Source of the DNA: an uncultured Coriobacteriaceae bacterium
Lineage (GTDB): Bacteria > Actinomycetota > Coriobacteriia > Coriobacteriales > Eggerthellaceae
Reading direction: 5' to 3'
DNA: 6,620 nt
Assembly (NCBI GenBank): GCA_900550385.1
Contig: URRZ01000101.1
Span: 1 to 6,620, forward strand
The position numbers were made by a program, and so were the translations under genes. The notes below the pieces were generated by a model. That model searched no databases. It saw nothing but the letters and a program-made list of their open reading frames with translations, and was not told where the DNA came from. Positions 1 to 4,075 of the stretch are shown here, in pieces (position 1 is the first letter of the stretch; every line of letters starts with the position of its first letter).

Positions 1-77
1 CGTATATAATTATAAAATTCAGAAAGAAAAACTGAGGGTGGAGCGCGAGAAATTTGAACCCGCCCAATACGTCATGA
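1..77. other. AT-rich left edge, likely unreliable sequence
   Basis: The first ~75 bases are AT-rich and A-rich, unlike the GC-rich remainder. They contain no ribosome-binding site, no recognisable promoter and no frame that continues cleanly into the surface-protein fragment to the right: the frame of that fragment meets a TGA at 75-77. The abrupt composition change suggests a contig end or poorly resolved bases rather than a biological boundary, though a natural junction cannot be excluded. Confidence 0.45.
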
Positions 78-545
78 CGGGACAGCGACTCAACGAGTAT
101 CGTCATTGCAAACTTGGGCAACCTGACGATCACAGGAAATGGTTCGGTCATTTATGATGGCGGACAATATTTTACGGTGGTCAACAATGTCGGATACAAT
201 CTGACGATCGAGGGCGGAACGTTCACCTGCAACGGCGCGGGCAGCGCGTCCTATAATGCAGCGGTCAGCACGGCGGCAGGCGTGACGACGGTCATCAACG
301 GCGGTACGTTCAACGACTATACGATCAGCAATACATCCGGCGTGCGCACACTCACCATCACCGCTCCGATCGAGGTGACGGACGATATGCTCGTGGTCAT
401 CAGCACCGTCAACGTGACGGCGACCGGCGAGATCACCGGCGGCATCCACGGCACCAACCGCCTGGGTTCCGACGCCATCGCCGACGTCATCACCTTTGGC
501 CGCATCGCCGGCGCGAACGCCGCGGCGGTGCTAAGATTGGCCTGA
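78..545 (+). CDS. C-terminal fragment of a repetitive, probably beta-solenoid surface protein (partial)
   Basis: The frame is open from 78 and ends in TGA at 543-545. The first conventional start is a TTG at 114 with no Shine-Dalgarno sequence before it, and the residues between 78 and 114 (DSDSTSIVIANLG) read as continuous protein. I therefore take this as the 3' part of a larger gene whose beginning is lost to the edge or to a frameshift near 75. The protein is rich in Gly, Thr, Asn and Val and repeats a strand-turn pattern: LTITGNGSVIYDGG, LTIEGGTFTCNG, TVINGGTFNDYTI, LTITAPIEV. Such GGTF-type turns are typical of right-handed beta-helix or adhesin-like cell-surface proteins. No LPxTG anchor, membrane segment or signal peptide is visible. 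Codons in the first half are less GC-rich than in neighbouring genes, as is common for surface or acquired genes. The family is inferred from the repeat pattern alone, and no function can be assigned. Confidence 0.6.
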   Translation, partial: RDSDSTSIVIANLGNLTITGNGSVIYDGGQYFTVVNNVGYNLTIEGGTFTCNGAGSASYNAAVSTAAGVTTVINGGTFNDYTISNTSGVRTLTITAPIEVTDDMLVVISTVNVTATGEITGGIHGTNRLGSDAIADVITFGRIAGANAAAVLRLA

Positions 546-547
546 TG

Positions 548-568
548 CGGCGGGCGGCGTGCCCGCCG
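548..568 (+). terminator. GC-rich hairpin after the surface-protein fragment (weak terminator candidate)
   Basis: CGGCGGGC at 548-555 pairs perfectly with GCCCGCCG at 561-568 around a 5-base loop, three bases after the fragment's stop codon. No T-run follows, so it does not fit the standard intrinsic-terminator model. It lies about 10 bases before the dfx ribosome-binding site, so it could instead be a leader structure. Confidence 0.35.
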
Positions 569-577
569 TGCGATACC

Positions 578-585
578 GAGAGGGG
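578..585 (+). promoter_or_regulatory. Ribosome-binding site of dfx
   Basis: GAGAGGGG ends seven bases before the ATG at 593. This fixes the start there rather than at an in-frame codon further upstream, which would add residues unlike the family N-terminus. Confidence 0.75.
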
Positions 586-592
586 TTTCACC

Positions 593-973
593 ATGGATGT
601 CAAGTTCTTCAAGTGCCTGCACTGCGGCAACGTCGCCGTCAAGCCGTGGGATGCGGGCGTTCCGCTGATGTGCTGCGGCGAGAAGATGACCGAGCTCGTC
701 GCGAACACCACCGACGCCGCCACCGAGAAGCACGTTCCCGTGGTGACCGTCGACGGCGCCAACGTCCACGTCGAGGTCGGCAGCACGCTGCACCCGATGA
801 CCGAGGAGCACCTGATCGCCTTCATCGTCCTCGTGACCGAGAAGGGCTACCAGGTGGCGCAGCTGACCGCCGCCGACGAGCCGAAGGCCGACTTCGCGGT
901 GGCCGCCGGCGACAAGCCGCTGAAGGTCTACGAGTACTGCAACCTCCACGGACTGTGGGTTGCGTCGATTTAA
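593..973 (+). CDS. dfx: Desulfoferrodoxin (two-iron superoxide reductase)
   Basis: This 126-residue cytoplasmic protein has the full class I superoxide reductase layout. The N-terminal desulforedoxin domain carries the four cysteines of the rubredoxin-like centre I, C8-x2-C11 and the adjacent pair C27-C28. The neelaredoxin domain carries the Fe(His)4Cys centre II: H47 in EKHVPV, H67 in LHPM, H73, then C116 and H119 in EYCNLHG. The Glu-Lys pair (45-46) preceding the first histidine, which guides superoxide to the iron and helps protonation in this family, is also present. The enzyme reduces superoxide to hydrogen peroxide using electrons usually from rubredoxin, without releasing oxygen, which suits an anaerobe. 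The length matches the usual ~125 residues. No rubredoxin or rubrerythrin gene is adjacent, so the electron donor lies elsewhere. The gene is probably its own transcription unit, bounded by hairpins on both sides. Identification is very secure. Confidence 0.97.
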   Translation: MDVKFFKCLHCGNVAVKPWDAGVPLMCCGEKMTELVANTTDAATEKHVPVVTVDGANVHVEVGSTLHPMTEEHLIAFIVLVTEKGYQVAQLTAADEPKADFAVAAGDKPLKVYEYCNLHGLWVASI

Positions 974-986
974 CAATCGACGCAAC
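959..986 (+). other. Perfect 12-bp hairpin with the dfx stop codon in its loop
   Basis: GTTGCGTCGATT (959-970) is the exact reverse complement of AATCGACGCAAC (975-986). The four-base loop TAAC (971-974) contains the dfx TAA stop at 971-973. There is no T-tract after it, so a role in mRNA 3'-end stability or translation termination is as likely as transcription termination. A true terminator lies about 70 bases downstream. Confidence 0.7.
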
Positions 987-1034
987 GGCCCGCTCGCTGT
1001 CTTTGCTCGGCCTGCGAGAGGCGCCGAACGGAAA

Positions 1035-1047
1035 CGAAACGGTTTCG
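1035..1047. repeat. Short palindrome CGAAAC-G-GTTTCG upstream of rhaD
   Basis: A perfect 6-bp dyad with a one-base centre sits about 70 bases before the rhaD start. The size suits a dimeric regulator's half-sites, but it is short enough to be chance and no regulator is identified. Confidence 0.25.
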
Positions 1048-1054
1048 ATTGCGC

Positions 1055-1093
1055 GAGGCCGCCGGACTTCGGTTCGGCGGCCTCTATACTTTT
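1055..1093 (+). terminator. Strong intrinsic terminator with UUCG tetraloop
   Basis: GAGGCCGCCG (1055-1064) pairs perfectly with CGGCGGCCTC (1075-1084). The stem continues through G-U, A-U and C-G pairs to a closed C(UUCG)G tetraloop at 1068-1071, giving about 13 base pairs. A short T-containing tract (TATACTTTT) follows. It lies about 82 bases after the dfx stop and ends before the rhaD ribosome-binding site, so it separates the two genes. The tail includes TATACT (1085-1090), a good -10 match that may belong to the rhaD promoter, but no matching -35 element is visible. Confidence 0.8.
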
Positions 1094-1116
1094 GCGTAAA
1101 CGGAGAAAGGGGCATC

Positions 1117-2022
1117 ATGGGTTTTTTCGACAGCGCGCAGGAAGTGCTCGATAAGGGCGTGTCCGCCGCGAAGGGGGCCGTGTCGGGCGTGGCGGTGGAG
1201 CAGCAGGCGTTCGTGAAGTCGTTCGTGCGGCTGTGCGATGACGGATGGCGCCAGGGCTGGCACGAGCGCAACGGCGGCAACGCCAGCTACCGCATGGCGT
1301 TCGAGGACGTCCAAGGGTGCAAGTCGTTCTTCTACGACACGCCTTCGAGCTGGGTGCAGCTCGCCTCGCCTTTGGCGAACCTGGGCGGCGAGTTCTTCCT
1401 GGTGACGGCGGCGGGATCCCATATGCGCAACATCTCGCTGGACCCGGCGGGCAACATCGGCATCGTGCAGATATCCGATGCGGGCGACGCGTGGCGGATC
1501 GTGTGGGGCTTCAAGGGCGGCGGCGTCCCCACCAGCGAGCTCCCCAGCCACCTGATGTCGCATGCGGTGCGCAAGGACGTGACGCTGGGGAAGGACCGCG
1601 TGCTCTACCACGCGCATCCCTCCGATGTGGTGGCGCTCACCGGCGTGCTGCCCGCCGAGGCCCGCACGATCACGCGCGCGCTGTGGAAGGCTATGACCGA
1701 GTGCATCATCGCGGTGCCCAAGGGCGTGTCGGCCATCCCCTGGATGGTCCCCGGCGGCACCGCCATCGCGCGCGCCACGGCGGACGCGCTGGTGGAGCGC
1801 AACGCCTGCATCTGGGCGCAGCACGGCATGTTCGCCAGCGCCCCGACGTTCGACGAGGCGTTCGGCATCGTGCATGCGGTGGAGAAGGCGGCGGAAGTGT
1901 GGTTGCGGGTTCAGGCGGCGGCGCGCGCCTTGGGGACGGCGCCGATCGAGATCCCCGACGAGGGCCTGCGCGAGATCGCCGCGACGTACGGCCTGCCCAT
2001 CGACGAGTCGATGCTGGACTAG
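1117..2022 (+). CDS. rhaD: Rhamnulose-1-phosphate aldolase (class II, zinc-dependent)
   Basis: This 301-residue cytoplasmic enzyme cleaves L-rhamnulose 1-phosphate to dihydroxyacetone phosphate and L-lactaldehyde, a late step of L-rhamnose catabolism. It matches E. coli RhaD (274 residues) along its length with a constant offset of 24. The zinc ligands fall at H165, H167 (YHAHPSD) and H236 (QHGMF), the catalytic glutamate at E141 (PTSELPSH), and a further active-site glutamate at E195. The phosphate-binding region WHERNGGN (48-55) and the block LPWMVPG-like IPWMVPGG (207-214) are also conserved. The ATG at 1117 is preceded by GGAGAAAGGGG four bases away and follows a terminator, which supports this start. 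The extra N-terminal ~25 residues (MGFFDSAQEVLDKGVSAAKG...) form a predicted amphipathic helix absent from the E. coli enzyme. No rhamnose isomerase, kinase, transporter or RhaR-type regulator is adjacent. Related class II aldolases such as fuculose-phosphate aldolase fit less well. Confidence 0.93.
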   Translation: MGFFDSAQEVLDKGVSAAKGAVSGVAVEQQAFVKSFVRLCDDGWRQGWHERNGGNASYRMAFEDVQGCKSFFYDTPSSWVQLASPLANLGGEFFLVTAAGSHMRNISLDPAGNIGIVQISDAGDAWRIVWGFKGGGVPTSELPSHLMSHAVRKDVTLGKDRVLYHAHPSDVVALTGVLPAEARTITRALWKAMTECIIAVPKGVSAIPWMVPGGTAIARATADALVERNACIWAQHGMFASAPTFDEAFGIVHAVEKAAEVWLRVQAAARALGTAPIEIPDEGLREIAATYGLPIDESMLD

Positions 2023-2158
2023 GCGGCTTCGCGCGGAAAGGCGGTCGCGCGCCCGGGCGGCGGAATCGCCGCGGGGGGGGGCGGCCCGTTTGTGCAGGGC
2101 TTGCGGAAAAATGCGCCCGGCGGGAAAGATGGTCCTTCTCCGGATCCGCCCGCGGTGG
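2023..2158 (+). other. rhaD-rpmE intergenic region with short GC hairpin and G9 run
   Basis: After the rhaD stop the sequence is extremely GC-rich. GCGGCG (2057-2062) pairs with CGCCGC (2067-2072) around GAAT, followed at once by nine G (2073-2081) and then CGGCCCGTTTG. This could act as a weak terminator for rhaD, but the stem is short and there is no clear T-run. No coding potential is evident before the rpmE promoter. Confidence 0.3.
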
Positions 2159-2164
2159 TACTAT
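2156..2164 (+). promoter_or_regulatory. Extended -10 promoter of rpmE
   Basis: TG-G-TACTAT (2156-2164) is an extended -10 element 56 bases before the rpmE ATG. No good -35 box lies 16-18 bases upstream (TTCTCC at 2136 is the nearest), as is common for extended -10 promoters. The transporter gene at 5231 has the closely similar TG-C-TACCAT, which strengthens the call. Transcription would start near 2171, giving a leader of about 50 bases. Confidence 0.5.
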
Positions 2165-2179
2165 AGGCAGGCTTGACTT

Positions 2180-2200
2180 GCCTTGGTCGGAAACCAAGGC
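2180..2200 (+). promoter_or_regulatory. Leader hairpin in the rpmE 5' UTR
   Basis: GCCTTGGT (2180-2187) pairs perfectly with ACCAAGGC (2193-2200) around the loop CGGAA. It ends about seven bases before the AAAAGGAG ribosome-binding site. Ribosomal protein genes, including L31 genes in several groups, often carry structured leaders bound by their own product. Autoregulation here is only a hypothesis. Confidence 0.4.
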
Positions 2201-2220
2201 GCCTGAAAAGGAGAACCATC

Positions 2221-2679
2221 ATGAAAAAAGGGATCCATCCCGACTACGTGGAGTGCACCGTCCGTTGCAGCTGCGGCAACACCTTCGTCACCCGTTCGAC
2301 GAAGTCCGAGCTGAAGATCGACATCTGCAACGCCTGCCATCCGTTCTACACCGGCACCCAGAAGCTGATCGACACCGGTGGACGCGTCCAGCGCTTCGCC
2401 GACAAGTTCGGCAGCGCCAAGGAGCTCGTCGCTGAGCGCGAGGCCGCCAAGAAGGCCGCCAAGGCCGCTGCCAACGCCGAGCGCGAGGCCGCCAAGAAGG
2501 CGGAGCGCGAGGCCAAGGCCGCCGAGAAGGCCAAGCGCGCCGAGGAATATGCCAAGAAGGCCGAGGCCGACGCCGCCAAGGCCGAGGCTGCTGCCGCCGA
2601 GGCTGAGGCCGAGGTCGCCGAGGCTCCCGCCGAGGAAGCCGCTGCCGAGGCTCCCGCCGAGGAGAACGCCGCCGAGTAG
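2221..2679 (+). CDS. rpmE: 50S ribosomal protein L31 with long Ala/Lys/Glu-rich C-terminal extension
   Basis: Residues 1-~67 are a standard L31, a zinc-ribbon protein of the large ribosomal subunit that helps bridge the two subunits. MKKGIHPDY, the cysteines C16-x-C18 and C36-x2-C39, the CHPFYTG block and GGRVQRF match the zinc-binding (C+) form. The ordinary family length is about 70 residues. Here another ~85 follow: a Lys/Arg/Ala/Glu-rich, probably helical segment (about 68-122) with a repeated EREAAKKA unit at 72-79 and 87-94, then an acidic tail with EAPAEE twice (134-139 and 143-148). The charge therefore goes from basic to acidic along the tail. The frame stays open with normal codon use to TAG at 2677-2679, so the tail is genuinely encoded. 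The ATG is preceded by AAAAGGAG at good spacing. A promoter, leader hairpin and terminator make this a single-gene unit. The tail's role is unknown. Confidence 0.96.
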   Translation: MKKGIHPDYVECTVRCSCGNTFVTRSTKSELKIDICNACHPFYTGTQKLIDTGGRVQRFADKFGSAKELVAEREAAKKAAKAAANAEREAAKKAEREAKAAEKAKRAEEYAKKAEADAAKAEAAAAEAEAEVAEAPAEEAAAEAPAEENAAE

Positions 2680-2713
2680 TCGCCAGCATAATCGCGCTGC
2701 ATGACGAACGCGT

Positions 2714-2751
2714 AAGCGGGCGTCCGGGAAACCGGGCGCCCGCTTTGCTTG
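2714..2751 (+). terminator. Intrinsic terminator of rpmE
   Basis: GCGGGCGTCCGG (2716-2727) pairs with CCGGGCGCCCGC (2732-2743), with one T-G wobble, around a GAAA tetraloop. Flanking AA and TT extend the stem to 14 pairs, and TTTGCTT follows. It lies 35 bases after the rpmE stop. Confidence 0.85.
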
Positions 2752-2834
2752 TCAGGTGATGTCGCAGCGCCTTCGTCGGGATATGGCGCGGAGGGCGGGG
2801 TCTTCGTTGCGGGGCGGATGGCGGAGGAAGACGA

Positions 2835-2914
2835 AAGCGGCGGCTGCGGTGCGTCGTGGCAAGCTTGGGGGCTTTGCAGAATCGGGACGCAGACGGGATG
2901 GGCAGCCGCCGCTT
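2835..2914. repeat. 13-bp perfect inverted repeat spanning 80 bases
   Basis: AAGCGGCGGCTGC (2835-2847) and GCAGCCGCCGCTT (2902-2914) are exact reverse complements separated by 54 bases. The intervening segment includes a smaller possible stem near GCAAGC and GCTTTGC. On the minus strand the right-hand end is followed by TCGTCTTCC, a poor T-tract. It may be a structured RNA, an intergenic repeat unit, or a long-loop hairpin. Confidence 0.5.
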
Positions 2915-2970
2915 ATGTGCTTCCAGTTTGTCACCTCCTCTAGTATTTTAATAGCGAATGTTTATCATGC

Positions 2971-2995
2971 TTACCATGAGGAAATGACATGGTAA
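2971..2995. promoter_or_regulatory. 25-bp palindrome, candidate operator
   Basis: TTACCATG (2971-2978) and CATGGTAA (2988-2995) form a perfect 8-bp dyad with a 9-base centre. The centre is about 110 bases before the LysR start, and the dyad overlaps the expected transcription start of the TATCAT -10 candidate at 2963-2968. Dyads of this size are typical dimeric regulator sites, and LysR proteins often bind near their own promoter. Assignment to this regulator is inference. Confidence 0.45.
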
Positions 2996-3092
2996 TGGGG
3001 TCGCAGGGCATGGGTTCGCGCCCGCATCGACCTGGTGCGGCGCGGGTGCTCGCTGCCGCCGAAGCGCGATGGACGAAGGGCAGGTGGCGCTC

Positions 3093-3962
3093 ATGCAGGT
3101 GCTTCAGAAATACGAGGCGTTCGTCAAGGCGGCGGAGCTGGGGAGCTTCACCCGCGCCGCCGAGGCGCTGTCCTACACGCAGTCGGGCGTGAGCCGGATG
3201 ATCGGCGAGCTCGAACGCGATTGGGGCGTGCGACTACTTGCGCGCAATCGCGCGGGGGTGCGCCTCACCTCGGAAGGGGAGCGGCTCATCGACCAGGTGC
3301 GCCGCGTGTGCGCCGAGCAGCGCAAGCTCGAGGCGCTGGCGGGCGAGCTCAACGGCCTGCAGACCGGACTCATCCGCATCGGGACGCTTTCCAGCATGGC
3401 CACCCACTGGCTGCCCACCATCGTGCGCCGGTTCCAGCAGGATTACCCCGCCATCGATTACGAGCTGCTGCTGGGGGACTATCTGGAGATCGAGCAATGG
3501 GTGCTCGACGGGCGCGTGGACTGCGCGTTCGTCCGCCTGCCCGTGCACGCGCGCCTTCAGACGACATTCCTCGCCCGCGATAGGATGCTCGCCGTGCTGC
3601 CGGAGGGGCACCCGCTTGCGCGGCTCGACCGGGTGCCGTTCGCAAGCCTTGCCGAAGAGCCGTTCCTGCTGCTTCAGAAGGGCGCCAACGACGAGATCCT
3701 GCAGCTATTCCGAGCGGAGGGCGTCACGCCGGACGTGCGCTTCACCACGTGGGACGATTACGCCATCATGTCCATGGCGGAAAACGGCTTGGGCGTGAGC
3801 ATCCTGCCCGAGCTCATCCTGCGCCGCTGTCCTTACCGCATCGAGCTGCGCGAACTGGACCCGCCCGCGTGGCGCGACATCGGCGTGGCGGTGCGCTCGC
3901 GCGACGAGCTGCCCCTTGCGGTCGAGCGCTTCTTGGAATACGTTCCGGGCGGCGTCGCATGA
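3093..3962 (+). CDS. LysR-family transcriptional regulator
   Basis: This 289-residue regulator has an N-terminal winged helix-turn-helix (about residues 3-62). Its signature is FVKAAELGSFTRAAEALSYT then QSGVSRMIGELE and the wing RAGVRLTSEGERL. A linker helix (about 64-88) and a two-lobed periplasmic-binding-like effector domain (about 90-285) follow. Length and order are normal for LysR proteins, which bind DNA as tetramers and respond to a small ligand. I prefer the ATG at 3093 (AGGTGG five bases ahead, GAAGGG further up, family-typical MQVLQKYEAF start). The in-frame ATG at 3069 would add eight residues but lacks a good ribosome-binding site. LysR genes often control a divergent neighbour, but no gene is convincing on the minus strand here, so the target is unclear. 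Candidates are its own promoter, the TrmH-family gene or the transporter at 5231. The ligand cannot be predicted. Confidence 0.92.
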   Translation: MQVLQKYEAFVKAAELGSFTRAAEALSYTQSGVSRMIGELERDWGVRLLARNRAGVRLTSEGERLIDQVRRVCAEQRKLEALAGELNGLQTGLIRIGTLSSMATHWLPTIVRRFQQDYPAIDYELLLGDYLEIEQWVLDGRVDCAFVRLPVHARLQTTFLARDRMLAVLPEGHPLARLDRVPFASLAEEPFLLLQKGANDEILQLFRAEGVTPDVRFTTWDDYAIMSMAENGLGVSILPELILRRCPYRIELRELDPPAWRDIGVAVRSRDELPLAVERFLEYVPGGVA

Positions 3963-4059
3963 GCGCGCGTCGTCGCCCGGACGGCATCGTCGCGGATCGT
4001 GCGGTTCGGGTTCGCGCCGCGCGGCGTTCCGCGTTCGGCTTCGAGCCGGTTTCCGGAAT

Positions 4060-4070
4060 AGGAGGATAGG
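4060..4070 (+). promoter_or_regulatory. Ribosome-binding site of the TrmH-family gene
   Basis: AGGAGG (4060-4065) followed by ATAGG lies 10 bases before the ATG at 4076. It is the strongest Shine-Dalgarno match in the region and decides that start. No promoter or T-tract terminator is evident in the 113-base gap after the LysR gene, so co-transcription with the regulator is possible. Confidence 0.65.
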
Positions 4071-4075
4071 GCCCC

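Larger units (their letters stand above)
2752..3092. other. Intergenic region before the LysR gene: no convincing gene, AT-rich regulatory island
   Basis: About 340 bases separate the rpmE terminator from the LysR gene. Frames on both strands at 2752-2934 give only Arg/Pro/Ala-rich translations with no recognisable domain. The part at 2921-2996 is strikingly AT-rich compared with its surroundings. It contains a palindrome (2971-2995), possible -10 boxes (TATCAT at 2963 on +, TAAAAT on - at 2950-2945), and on the minus strand an AGAGGAGGTGA Shine-Dalgarno-like string (2940-2930) with no properly spaced ATG, GTG or TTG after it. A promoter for the LysR gene probably lies here. A decayed minus-strand gene is possible. 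Confidence 0.45.

Noticed and set aside
559..1116. Upstream in-frame extension of rhaD through the dfx region
   Set aside because: It would be out of frame with dfx across conserved metal-binding motifs and would cross a strong terminator; the Arg-rich translation has no family match.
1245..2435. Long Arg/Gly-rich plus-strand reading frame overlapping rhaD and rpmE
   Set aside because: It is out of frame with two securely identified genes and its composition is typical of a GC-rich shadow frame.
2434..2501. Direct DNA repeat in rpmE considered as a tandem-repeat locus or CRISPR-like array
   Set aside because: It is only two copies, in frame, encoding the EREAAKKA unit of the protein tail. 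No CRISPR array, tRNA, rRNA or insertion sequence was seen anywhere in the window.
2752..2995. Small frames on both strands in the rpmE-LysR gap
   Set aside because: Their translations are Arg/Pro/Ala-rich without a domain and none has a properly spaced ribosome-binding site. They are kept only as a finding about the region.
3069..3092. Earlier ATG start for the LysR gene at 3069
   Set aside because: There is no reasonable Shine-Dalgarno sequence before it and the added residues are outside the usual LysR N-terminus, so the ATG at 3093 is preferred, though 3069 is not excluded.
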